From Centrapalus pauciflorus (lineage: Eukaryota > Streptophyta > Magnoliopsida > Asterales > Asteraceae): a stretch of DNA of 64,000 nucleotides. The first letter of the stretch is position 1. Every line of letters starts with the position of its first letter. This document shows, in pieces, positions 44,908-56,050 of this stretch. The position numbers and the translations under genes are program-made. The notes beneath the pieces are model-generated. The model made no database searches, was not told where the DNA came from, and saw only the letters and a program-made list of their open reading frames with translations. The DNA lies in NCBI GenBank assembly GCA_020465985.1, contig JAANYP010002342.1:197470-261469 (forward strand), read 5' to 3'.

Positions 44908-47020
44908 GTCTGCACAATAGATAAAATATTAGAATTATTAAAAAACGAATAAACTTGATTAAATTCAAATTTGTTTTATTTTGAACTTGTTTAAGTACAA
45001 AATCCAACACATATGAATTTCTACAAGTTTATTTAAATTTAAATTGAACAATTCAAATAAAATGACAAATTCGAACAAACAGATTCGAAGTAACACTTTT
45101 TCGAGATTGATGACACATTCGAATTTAATGACCTTCTCGAGTTTACTGCCAAACTCGAGACTGGTCATGAACAGATTCGAAATCGTCGGCCCACATCATC
45201 ACCAAAATCCATGATTTTAACCATTTTGGACTCAGAAAATCACATTCATTAGCCCTACTAGGTTCTAATCACAGATATTTGCATTTAATTTGACTCTTTA
45301 GCGGTCCAAACTTTGTAATTTTAAAAAAACAAGTTTTCGACCAATAAACCTTCAAAATTCGGTGATTTTGGCTTAAATGGTGTATAAGACTACTTAAATC
45401 TTGCACAAACCAGTTGTTTATACCTAGATCTATGAGTAGAATCGAACCCACACGCAAGAAACTCGACAAATAGTTGTTTTTGTGAAATCGGCAAACTCGA
45501 GCAAATAGATTCGAAATCGCCAGATAGATTCGAGGGAACAGATTCGAAAACAGATGGATTAATGACCATTACTGTTAACCTATTTATACCACCTACCTTC
45601 GAGTCTAATGACAGATTCGAATCTACTGACAGATTCGAGCCCTTATATTTTCGAGTTTAGCTTAAACTCGAATTCACCCCTGATATTTTGAAAATTTCGA
45701 AAATAAATTCAACTTTTTCAATCTTATTGTATAACGAAATAAACTATGCCAAATCTTTTACCCTAAGCACAAGATTTTCACGCAATGTTTAGTTTATTCA
45801 ACTATGAATGCATTCTCAGTAATTTTTGACCTTATTCCTAAGTAAAATAAAAATAAAAATAAAAATAAAAATAAATAATAATAAGTAAAAGTAAAAATGA
45901 AATTTTAAAATTTTGAACAAAAATTTAACTTAGACTTAAACTACACTTATTAAAATTAACAACCTATGCTAAACACTTAACAAAATATTTTTGATGAGCA
46001 TAGTCAAAGAAAGGTTCAATCTGATAGCGGTGTCAGATACTCACTTTCAGTATTCAAACTTTCACACTTAGGAATTTTTGATTCCTTTGATTGTTTGGTG
46101 TGACATACCCATTTAGCCGATTGTTGGTATTTACCCCTTTAAACATGCTACATTTCGGAATATCCCTTGGCATTTTAATTTATCACGAAATTATCTTACG
46201 TGACTCAGACATAGACATACTTTTATGATCAAGGCATACAGACAATGATTCTAACTTTTTGACATTTGCAAACTTTCTTTAAAAGACAAACATCGGACAC
46301 AGGTCTGTATTTTCATACAACAAAGTGTCTTAGTTTGACTTAAGGTTTATTTTTAAAGCTAGCAAGACAGCGGTGACAGGTCTGTACCGACGTACAACAA
46401 AGCGACTTATCTTGCTAACCCGAATCAAAACAGAGGCAACAGGTCTGTACTTACGTACAACAAAGTTACATGTTTTTGACTCTCAATTCCTTATGATTTT
46501 TCTATGCTTTCCATTTTAAGATGTATTTGATGTTGCTATACATCCCCAGAAAGTTTGCATACCTCATTTAGACTCAAAGTTTGTATGTCTTGTACATAAA
46601 AATTAAGACCGATTGGTCATACATCTAAGTTAGTGACACGTTTGACTTTATCTTGAATATTTTATTAGCCTTGAGGCTCCCTATATGTATTATGCCTACC
46701 AACACATCAAACTAAAATAAAGTATAACACTTAGGATTTTAGGTGCATTATGTGTGAAAGCCTAAACACTTAGAGTTTGTAACGACTGTGCTAATTTTCG
46801 TCACTTTGAACCTATGCATCTAAGACTTAACTCCTTTTCTGATATTCTCTTTTTTTTCAATTTTTATGGTTTTCTCTGTTTTTTTTCATAAAAAATAGCA
46901 ATAAAAGAAGATAACCCACTAACTTACTATAAATAGAAACTATCCTAATTTAGCAGGCTTACTATAAAAAGAAAGAAATACTACAGCTATAAGAGGAAAT
47001 AAAGTTCTACTAAGGCCAAA
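44908..47020 (-). other. Long pol-ORF3 spacer of element D
   Basis: 2.1 kb with no gene. Sense order from pol: a T- and A-rich part, three hairpin units TGTAY-N4-RTACA at 46446-46459, 46383-46396 and 46306-46319 embedded in ACTTTGT...AGACCTG words, a run of AAAAT units (45843-45880), then a TTCGAATCTG-rich zone (45050-45700), and finally a branch-point-like TTCTAAT, T-rich tract and TTGTGCAG/AC immediately before the ORF3 ATG (44910-44935). Confidence 0.7.
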
Positions 47021-50000
47021 TTACTTTGGGTTGCGCATTCCATTTAGTTGAATCAAATATTCAAACCGTGACTTATCAAAGGCTTTGGTAAATAAATCAG
47101 CATTATTTTCGTTCATTGCCACTTTTACCAATTTGATTAAGTTCTTTTCAGCACAATCACGAATAAAATGATGCCTTATGTCTATGTGCTTTGTTTTACT
47201 GTGTTTAACTGGATTATTTGTTATAGCAATTGTAGATTGGTTATCTATCCTAATAGGAGTTTGAGTGTAAGCCAAACCGTAATCCCGCAATTGTTGTTGT
47301 ATCCACAGCAACTACCAGCAGCAACATACTCGGCCTCGCACGTTGACACGGCTACCGACGTCTGTTTCTTGCATTGCCAGGAAACCAGTCTCCCTCCTAG
47401 GAATTGAGAACCTCCAGTTGTTGATTTACGCATCAAGCTGCATCCTCCGTAGTCAGAATCCGTGAACGCCTCCAACTCTAGATCTCCCTCCGCGTGATAC
47501 CAAAGTCCCAGCTTCGGTTCGACTTGAGGTATCGTAGAATCCGCTTCACAGCTTTCATGTGCATCTCCTTCGGATTATCTTGAAACCTAGCACAAATACA
47601 CACAGCAAACATGATGTTAGGTCTTGAAGTAGTTAAATACATAAGTAATCCAATCATGGCCCGATATAACGTCGGATCCACATCGGTATCACTATCAGTA
47701 CCCGGTCCGAGATTGTGATTCACTTGAATCGGCGTGCTGAAATGGGCACTCAGTTTCGTCCCTTCCATCCTGAAGCGTTCCAATATGTCATAGACATACT
47801 TCGTCTGATGGATACACATACCTTCCTTCTTCTGGTTAACATGTAACCCCAAAAAGAAATTTAACTCTCCCATTGCACTCATCTCGAATTTCGACTTCAT
47901 TACCTTCTCGAAATCTTTGCACATTTGTTCGTCTGATGATCCAAAAATGATATCATCAACGTACACTTGTACCAAGATGAAGTGTTCTCCCTTTCTCTTA
48001 ACGAACAGCGTACTATCTATCCTACCCCTTTCAAACCCGTTTTCTAATAAATGGTTGGATAAAGTCTCGTACCACGCCCTTGGTGCTTGATGCAATCCAT
48101 ATAGTGCCTTATCTAAACGATATACTCTATCTGGATATTTTGGATCTGTAAATCTGGGCGGCTGTTCTACATACACCAGCTCCTTCACTTTCCCATAGAG
48201 GAAAGCACTCTTAACATCTAGTTGATATACCTTAAAGCCCTTGAAGGAAGCAAAAGCCAGAAACAACCTAATGGCTTCCAGCCTTGCTACTGGCGCAAAC
48301 ACCTCATTGTAATCGATTCCCTCCTCTTGGTTGAAACCCTTTACAACTAACCTAGCCTTGTTGCGAGTGACTATACCCCGATCGTCTCTTTTGCACTTAA
48401 AAACCCATTTGGTTCCTATGGCAATTTCCCCTCGAGGTAATGGAACTAACTCCCACACTTCTAGTTTCCTAAACTGAGAGAGTTCTTCCTGCATCGCTTC
48501 AACCCAGAAGTTATCCTTTAGTGCCATTTGCACATTCTTCGGCTCTACTTGCGAGATAAAACAAGAATAGAGGCAGGTATGATAGGCCTCGGAGTCATTT
48601 ATCATCGACAACAACACAGTGTTGTTATTTAAACTACTCCTAGTCCTCACACCCTCGTTAGGATTTCCTATGATGTTTTCTATAGGATGGTTCTTGTTGA
48701 TCCTAGATGTCTCTATCTCGTCAACTCTCAAATTATCTCCTAAGTTAGATCCTATTTCACCTAATGGGGGAACATCCTCAGATTCCACATTTTCCTCCTC
48801 GTGGACATTTTCCTCAGAGTTGGAATTTGTTGTCTGAGTCTGATTCTCAGTTGAAGGTGCTTCTGGATCAGTGGCTTCTGGAGATCCATCTTCAGTCGAA
48901 GTAGGCTCGGATGTGGATTGAAATGTAGTCCTCGGAAAGGTATGACCTTTGTCATTCAGATGCAACGTCGCCATGTCCTTTTCGATTGTACCTGCATTTT
49001 CATCCAAAGGAATGTTAAATGACTCAAATAATTTATCATAGTCAAATATCCATTCCGGACCTGTTTGGGGTTCATGTGTATAACTTGTGACTTCAATGTT
49101 ATACACAATCTCTACTGTACCATTTGTTTTGTTAAAAACCCGTTTGTTTGGTGAGTTTGGCACATAACCTAGGAAGTATCCTTCGTCAGCCTTTTCACCA
49201 AACTTAGGTTGATGTTTTGTTCGCAATAAAGTACATGGTATCCCAAACGGTTCGAAGCCAGTTAAATTAGGTGGCCGTTTATTCAAAATTTCATAACAGG
49301 TTTTGTTCAAAGATTTGACAGTTAGGACCCGGTTTAAAACATGACATGCGGTATTCACTGCCTCCCCTCAAAACATGGTAGGAAGCTTTGAATCCGAAAG
49401 CATAGTCCTAGCTGCCTCAATCAATGTCATGTTCTTTCGTTCGGCCACCCCATTTTGTTGAGGCTCATATGGTGCACTAAATTGATGCACTATGCCCTTT
49501 GATAGGCAATATACACCAATTCCAGTGTTTATAAATTCTGTTCCATTATCACTACGTAGCCTTTTAACCCGTGTTCCATAGGAATTCTCCACTTGGTCTA
49601 AGAACCCGATTAGGTTGGAAGCCGTCTCGTCCTTTGTACCTAGAAAGAAAACCCAAGAAAATCGTGAGTAATCGTCAGTGATAACTAAACAAAACAAACT
49701 ACCTCCTATACTCCTTTTGTTGATTGGTCCGAAAAGATCCATATGCGACAAATCGAATGTAGAGGTTATGGAATTCTGAGTCTTGTACTTGTGTGCCTTC
49801 TTATGTTGTTTGCCCTTCTTGCACGTTAGACACTTGTCCTCGAACTGAAAACTCTTCATAGGCACACCTTGCACCAACCCATTCTTCGTTATGTAGTTCA
49901 TTTTTCTTAGGTGCAAGTGAGCCATGCGTCTGTGCCACAACACTGATTCAGTCTCCGAAGCTTTTGACAGTAAGCAGATCGGACCCATCGAAGTTTCCGG

Positions 50001-50375
50001 CTTGTTCATATCGAGCATGTACAAGTCATTCTTCCTTGGAGCCCGCATCAATATCCATTCTTCAGGTGTCTTGAATCCCGGTTTTAGCACTAACGCTTCA
50101 GTGTCAGTAAACAACACTGAATTCTTCCTATCACAGATTTGAGATACACTAATGAGATTATGAACCAGTTTATCAACGTGATAAACTTGATCCAAGGTAA
50201 TCGTCCCATTAGTGACTTCTCCAGTACCAGTGATGGTTCCACCCTTGTTTCCTGCGAATGATACAAATCCCCGATTGCCACCCTTGAAGTCTGTAAGGAG
50301 ACTTCTTTCCCCTGTCATGTGCCTGGAGCATCCACTGTCGACGAACCATTTGTTGTTTGGACCTGTGGTTATCTC
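47021..50375 (-). pseudogene. pol polyprotein of element D
   Basis: Sense start after GTGCAG/GAG at 50376. Protease FVDSGCSRHMTG; integrase finger (WHRRMAHLHL, CLTCKKGK); catalytic-site blocks TDDYSRF, RSDNGTEF and GVAERKN; linker with Glu/Thr/Ser; RT with KSAFLYGK and YVDDIIFGSS (about 47950-47985); RNase H KSTTGG, CEAEYVAAG. The frame is open for long stretches: 50375-49368, then a TGA replacing Trp near 49365, 49358-47478, a frameshift near 47480 and another near 47305, ending at 47021. Codon positions of the RT active site are intact. Confidence 0.92.
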
Positions 50376-50396
50376 CTGCACATAAAGGAAAATAGG

Positions 50397-52578
50397 TTAG
50401 TTATCACGGGGAACCCAAACCATAACTGACTTGGTTATACCATTCTCGTCCACATATTTAAACTCTTTCAAATACCCATCTCGCTTTTCAGGTGACTTGG
50501 GTCGTTGAACAGGAGTTTCTTGTGGTGCCGAGTGATGTAAATTCACTCTTTGCCTTTGAGTAGGCATTTGTTGTGGAGCTCTTGAATAATTCCGATTATA
50601 TTGCATTTCAGATTGAGATCCCTGAGCTCTAACCGGTGTGTAATGTCTAACAGGAGTATGTGACCTAACTGGAGTGTATGCCCTGCTAGGTGTTGTGCTC
50701 CTACAGACTTGTTGAGGTCCTGACCTTGATTGATTAGGGACTCTATTCGGTATATTAGTCCTAACCACTTCATTCGGTCTACCTTTGACCGGTATTTGTT
50801 TCAAAACCTGTTTTGGTGTAGCCTGCACAATTTTCTCGGTATTCTGAGAATTACTAGTGCTCGCCACACTTGTTGAAGGTTTAGGTTGTTCTGGCTTCCC
50901 TGTCTTAGGTGTAGTGTCAACTTTCCTATGCGGACAGTTAGAAGCGACATGTCCCCTCTCGTGACATCTAAAGCATGACATCTTGTCAATTGGCTTCTTG
51001 TGTGAGCCCTTTGACTTAAGAGTGTCACTAGTGTCTGGTTCTTTTTGAACATCTATTGTGATTGGTTCATCATCCTGATCATTAAAATCAATTTTTTGTT
51101 TTCCTGCAGGTGTTTCACTAGAGGAAGACACAAATTTGACTTTCTTAATCTTGACGTTTGTTTCAGTCACCTTAGGTGTATTTTCTTTTACAGGCTCAGA
51201 CACAGGTGCAGGTATGTCCTCTAAGTCTCATGATGTCTCAGTTTTCTCCTGAGGTTGAGGCACGTAGTTTGCATTAAAAGGAGGAGGAATCTCATGAAAT
51301 CCTAGACCTACAGGCTTTTTATATTGGCGTTGAGCATCTAAAACTTTCCCTCGGTTCAGACTTGAATTCCTAAACTTTTCTAGCTTACTATTGGCCTCTG
51401 CTACCTTCACCTTAGTTTCAGCTAGCTCTACTTCTTTGGTCTTAAGATCTTTGGTCAAAGCCTCGACATGCTCATACATCAGTTCTAATCTAACACACTG
51501 CTCACTCAGCTTGTCTTTTAGAACTATGACATCTTGTGCATCAGCTTTAAGTTTGTCCTTAAGATCTTGCTTAATGTCATTCAGGCTAGCATTATCAGAT
51601 TTTAAAGACTCATTTTGAGCAGATATGTTCTTATGTGATTCTAATACTAGATTTAATCTGTCGTTAGAAGTAACACATAACATACATAATTCAAGAAAAA
51701 GAGAGTAGTTCAGACTAACCTTTGTGTTATCGGATTCCACGTTGGCCATTTGAGCGGCAAACTCTAGAAGCGTCTGATCATTCGTCTTCTCCACCCACAT
51801 CGGACTGCTGCCCTTGTGGTCTGCTCTTCCCCTTCACATCCATTCTCAGTGACTTCAGCCATGAAGGCTCTAGCATTAGATTCCGGATGTGAGCTCCAGT
51901 CGTAGGTACCATCCAGCTGTCTGTCTGATGTGACGTTTGATAATAGACCAGCTAGATTGGCTTGACCGGAAGATGAACTCGGAAGGTATCTCTGTTGATA
52001 CTGATTCTGAAACTGTCCATGATGCTGATTCTGCCCTTGGTAAGTATCTACCTTCGGTCTCTGACATTCTCTGGCGAAGTGTCCCAGACCTTGACAATTG
52101 TAACATTTGTCTTTGGACTTATCAAAGCCAATCCCCTTATTATTCATAGTTAGATTCCTCCCAGTCCGTTTGATGAATCTTTTAACCCATTGGGTTACCA
52201 TGGCCAATTGCCATTTGAGATCCATTTCCTCAAGATCGTCAGGGTCTACCTGATCATAGTCTTCATCCCAGAGAGCAGGATCGTTTATTTTCCCCTGAAC
52301 GCAGTTTCCATACGTGGCAACAAATGACGCAAGCAAGTTCAAATGTTCTTCGGCCGATTTAGCGCTCATGGGCATCTTGGAGTATCCCTGAGAAGTTGAT
52401 GCATGTGATGCCTGAGGTTGTTGTTCTTCCGATCTTCCCAACCCTAAGAATGCTCTATTCAGTGTGTCATCAGTCTCTGCTGGTGACGACGTTTCTCCGG
52501 TGAAAAACGTTGTAGCAGTCTTCATATCAGGTGCCGCTGAAGGTTTTGTTGATTTTCTAAAATACATGGCTGGATTTT
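50397..52578 (-). pseudogene. gag of element D, C-terminal half in normal orientation
   Basis: Sense starts abruptly at QNPAMYF (52579 downwards), the residue following the break in the inverted half. It has the segment DLEEMDLKWQLAMVTQ, zinc knuckle 1 CYNCQGLGHFARECQ (about 52075-52115), a coiled coil (about 51380-51700), zinc knuckle 2 CFRCHERGHVASNC (about 50935-50980), a Pro/Arg/Thr-rich end with VRSHTPVRHYTPVR repeats, then VWVPRDN and the stop at 50397. Frame breaks near 51790 and at 51228. The N-half lies inverted at 53404-54095. Confidence 0.88.
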
Positions 52579-52737
52579 GGAGAGAATCTTCTAGTAGGTG
52601 CGTTCTTGTTAGTTCGTACAGCTCGTTGATAGTCTCCGTGTTCCTAGTGAGAGTAGTTACCGTCAACCCGTTAACGAGGATTCCGCACTCGTTGACGGTT
52701 CCGCGTCTAGATAGATCCGTGTTGTGTAGACCTTACA
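52579..52737 (+). repeat. Inverted LTR end piece (R-U5-like) inside element D
   Basis: 159 bp equal to the 3'-terminal part of D's LTR, from GGAGAGAATC to GACCTTACA, but in the opposite orientation to the element. It is followed by a primer site TGGTATCAGAGC at 52740-52751. Its left edge abuts the broken gag. Confidence 0.9.
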
Positions 52738-52751
52738 AGTGGTATCAGAGC

Positions 52752-53403
52752 AAACGGGGTGTTCTTAGTGTTCTTTGTGTTCATAAAGATACATCCTAGG
52801 TTTCTTGACGCTATTGGACGGTTCTTCTCTCAAGATTCGTGTTTTTCGTGTTTTTCGAGCTTAGCAAATTGTCATCCGGAAAATACTTCGTGTTTTTCAC
52901 GTTTTTGATCAAAATCAATATTTTTCGTTGTAAAAATATTGATTTAATCTGCAAAACGTTAAGAAATCGAAGAATTAGCCGTTTTTCGAGTTTGCGGCGC
53001 TCGAATCTGTTAGGAGTAATTAGGGTTTTACTTAGTCTCGAGTCTAACCAAAATCCGCTCCTTTCGAGTTTGATAAAGAGTATTTCGAGTTTAATTCGAG
53101 TTTGTGCTAAAGTCGATTAGGAGTCTCGAGTTTGCTTTGATTCGAGTTTGCTTCGAGTTTGGACTATAGTCGAACAGGATGCTTCGAATCTACTGAGTAT
53201 TCGAATTTGTCTTGACCTTCGAGTTTGGAGACTTTCGAATCTGTCATCAAGTTCGAATTTAATTGAATTTCAAAACTTAATCGAATTTAATCCCAAATAG
53301 ATTTAAACTTAATTATATTCGAATCTACCTATATTCGAAAGAATTAACTTAAATTAGTTTCGAATTAAATTTATTAAGTTACAATTCAATTACTTTTGAA
53401 ACG
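52752..53403 (+). other. Inverted leader of element D
   Basis: Untranslated leader with about twenty TTCGAGTTTG or TTCGAATTTG words between 52980 and 53360. Corresponds to the leader of C at 56063-56622 in position and motif type. Confidence 0.8.
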
Positions 53404-54095
53404 ATGTCAAATCTTCAAAAGTTTCTAGAAATGGATCATGAGGTCGGGAAGGCTAATACTCCGCCTAAGCTGATGAAACTTGAAGACTACTATTGGTGGA
53501 AAGATCGGTTTGCCGATTTTGTGCGTTTCAACGACATGCGAATGTGGGTATGTATTAACGAAGGATACATTCCACCTATCTCAGAAGTTGAAGGCCGTCA
53601 AAGAGTCTTATCATACCAAATGATGAAGGAGGATGATAAGAAACTATATGAAGCCGAGAACAGAGCTTTCTCGATTATTCGAATGGCTTTGCCTCAGGAT
53701 ATACTACACACATTCCGGACTCAAAAGCCATCTAAGGAGCTTTGGGAGTCGCTGGAAAAGAGGTGTGAGGGTAATCCGAGGGTTCGAAGGAAGCGCATGG
53801 AGCTGTTGAAACAGCAGTTTGCTAATTTCAAGGCTTTGAAAGATGAACAGCTGGATGACACCATCACCCGCTTTTATCATCTGCTAACAGAGCTTGAGAG
53901 TCATGGGATTGAGTATAATGACACAGAAAAGAACAATAAGCTTCTGGATGCCTTACCAGCCAAATGGGCGATGTACGTGGCTATGATCAAGCTTAATGAA
54001 GATAAGTATTATACTCAATCATTGGAAGATGTAGTGGGAACGCTGCGGGCTTATCATTTTGAGCTACTGAAGGCCGAAACTGATTATGAACTAGT
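53404..54095 (+). pseudogene. gag of element D, N-terminal half, inverted
   Basis: ATG at 53404 (MSNLQKFLEMDHEVGK). The frame is open for about 230 codons: LMKLEDYYWWKDRFADF, MALPQDILHTFRTQ, the Gag core with ELLKQQFANFKAL and ALPAKWAMYVAMI, ending ...TDYELV, where sequence jumps to a reversed primer site at 54096. In C the next residues are QDPYMYF; in D their counterpart (QNPAMYF) begins the other half at 52578. So one gag was split between V and Q. Confidence 0.92.
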
Positions 54096-54106
54096 CTCTG
54101 ATACCA
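54096..54106 (-). other. Primer binding site of element D, shortened
   Basis: Sense TGGTATCAGAG follows the 5' LTR after two bases; the twelfth base (C) and the leader are missing because the inverted block starts here. Confidence 0.88.
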
Positions 54107-54108
54107 CT

Positions 54109-54763
54109 TGTAAGGTCTACACAACACGGATCTATCTAGACGGGGAACCGTCAACGAGTGTGGAATCCTCGTTAACGGGTTGACGGTAACTACTCTCACT
54201 AGGAACACGGAGACTATCAACGAGCTGTACGAACTAACAAGAACGCACCTGCTAGAAGATTCTCTCCGAAAGAACACTCAATAAACTGATAAACTCGAGA
54301 TCGCCTATTTGCTTAATCCCTCACGAATTCTGCAAAAAGTCTGTTAAAGATTCGAGTCTATCCCTAATTATAGAGGCTAATTTGAGTCTGCCATGAGCCA
54401 AACTCGAATCAGGCCCAAGGCCCATTCGAGTTTGTCCCCTTTGACACTCTCGAATCTGCCTACTGGAACACATTCGAATCTGCTATAGATTCGAATCTGA
54501 TTAACTTGTGAATTCGAATTTAACCTAAATTCGACTTTCACATATTAAACCTGTATTTGAAACTTAAGTTTTTAACTTATGTTTGATTTTATCTTTGATC
54601 TTTATGTTTGAACTTCTTGTAATACATTGTAATACATTACATTAAGTTCAAACAGACAATCAATAATAATTATCAAACATATATAAACATAGGTATCAAA
54701 CACTTGCTAATACCACAATGTTGGATCACTTAGACTGCTATCGTCACACAGGGTGTACCAACA
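54109..54763 (-). repeat. 5' LTR of element D
   Basis: 655 bp. Carries an extra copy of TGTAATACAT compared with the 3' LTR. Complete from TGTTGGTACACCC (sense) to AGACCTTACA. Followed at 54764 by the ATTAT target duplication and the rest of E's LTR. Confidence 0.92.
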
Positions 54764-54768
54764 ATTAT

Positions 54769-55044
54769 AATTAAGGGTTCATTCGATTAATTATTAGACT
54801 TTTACAGAATTTCAGAGCGATTAGTGCGAAGGGCGATCTCGAACTTGCAAGTATTCAGAGAGTTTTGTTTGGAGAGAATCACGTGTTGGGACGATCCGTT
54901 GTTCGTCTATCACTGTGTGTGTCTCCGTGTTTCAGTGTGCGTGGTCTATCCGTCAAGCCGCTAACGAGGATTCCGCACTCATTGTCAGGTGTCGCGTCAA
55001 GATATGATCCGTAGTCAGTCGACCTTACAAGTGGTGACCTTACA
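54769..55044 (+). repeat. 5' LTR of element E, second part
   Basis: Continues from 41196 after removal of D. Includes GGAGAGAATCACGTG (about 54871) at the place equal to the putative RNA start of D. The end is a tandem duplicate of GACCTTACAAGTGGT (55021-55050), so the LTR end and primer-site start are doubled. Confidence 0.88.
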
Positions 55045-55046
55045 AG

Positions 55047-55169
55047 TGGTATCAGAGCCATTAGGGTGTTCGTGGTGTTCTTCGTGTTCAAAAGTTACAT
55101 CTGTGGTTTCTTAACGTTTTTGGACGGAAAAATCACTTTTTGGATAGATTTCGAGTTTTTCAAGTAAGA
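55047..55169 (+). other. Primer binding site and leader fragment of element E
   Basis: TGGTATCAGAGC at 55047-55058, then leader closely matching 56063-56175 up to TTTCAAGTAAGA, where the inverted LTR piece begins. Confidence 0.85.
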
Positions 55170-55482
55170 CATTAATGGCTCTGAAATTCTGTAAAAGTCT
55201 AATAATTAATCGAATGAACCCTTAATTATAATGCCCAGTTCGAATTTGCCTAGGACAAGTTCGAACAGGCCCAAGGCCTTTCGAACTTGTCCTCCAACAA
55301 ATTCAAAACTTACGCTTCAAACTTATGTTTGAACTTATCTTTGAACTTATGTTTTGAACTTATCTTTGAACTTATGTTTGAACTTAATGTAACACATTAC
55401 CCTAAGTTCAAACATACAAACAATCAATATCAAACACATATATCAAACACTTGTTAATATGCAATAGCAAGTAAATTGACTT
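55170..55482 (-). repeat. Left arm of a 313-bp inverted LTR repeat
   Basis: Reverse complement of the LTR part 55519-55830, with a few substitutions and small gaps. Contains the GAACTTATCTTTGAACTTATG repeat type and ends GTAAATTGACTT, where it folds into the forward LTR. Arms are separated by only 36 bases. Confidence 0.93.
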
Positions 55483-56048
55483 GACGATAGCAGTCTAAGT
55501 ATAGACAGTATTTTGTATAAGTCAATTTACTTGCTATTGCATATTAACAAGTGTTTGATATATGTTTGATTATATGTGTTTGATATTGATTGATTGTATG
55601 TTTGAACTTAGGGTAATGTGTTACAATAAGTTCAAACATAAGTTCAAAGATAAGTTCAAAACATAAGTTCAAAGATAACTTCAAGCGTAAGTTTCGAATT
55701 TGTTGGAGGACAAGTTCGAAAGGCCTTGGGCCAGTTCGAACTTGTCCTAGGCAAATTCGAACTGGGCATTATAATTAAGGGTTAATTCGATTAATTATTA
55801 GACTTTTGCAGAATTTCAGAGCGATTAGTGCAAAGGACGATCTCGAACTTGCAAGTATTCAGAGAGTTTTGTTTCGAGAGAATCACGTGTTGGGACGATC
55901 CGTTGTTTGTCTATCACTGTGTGTGTCTCCGTGTTTCAGTGTGCGTGGTCTATCTGTCAAGCCGCTAACGAGGATTCCGCACTCGTTGGCAGGTGTCGCT
56001 TCAAGATAGGATCCGTAGTCAGTCGACCTTACAAGTGGTGACCTTACA
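55482..56048 (+). repeat. Second 5' LTR of element E/C, lacking its first bases
   Basis: Begins at TGACGATAGCAG, so about the first 18 LTR bases are gone. Right arm of the inverted repeat is 55519-55830. Ends with the same tandem GACCTTACAAGTGGT as E. GGAGAGAATC-like sequence is at about 55876. Confidence 0.88.
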
Positions 56049-56050
56049 AG

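Larger units (their letters stand above)
41197..54763 (-). mobile_element. Ty1/copia LTR retrotransposon D, with an internal inversion
   Basis: 13,567 bp on the minus strand, with LTRs at 41197-41841 and 54109-54763 and 5-bp target duplication ATTAT (41192-41196, 54764-54768) inside the LTR of E. Sense order: 5' LTR, primer site, an inverted block (R-U5-like LTR piece, primer site, leader, gag N-half), gag C-half, pol, 2.1-kb spacer, ORF3, 3' LTR. LTRs differ by about 19 bases of 645 plus a short tandem duplication, about 3%. Same family as C. All genes carry stops or frameshifts. Confidence 0.92.

Noticed and set aside
55170..55830. CRISPR-like or terminator-like palindrome
   Set aside because: Arms are 313 bp of LTR sequence in a plant retrotransposon; no spaced direct repeats and no bacterial context.
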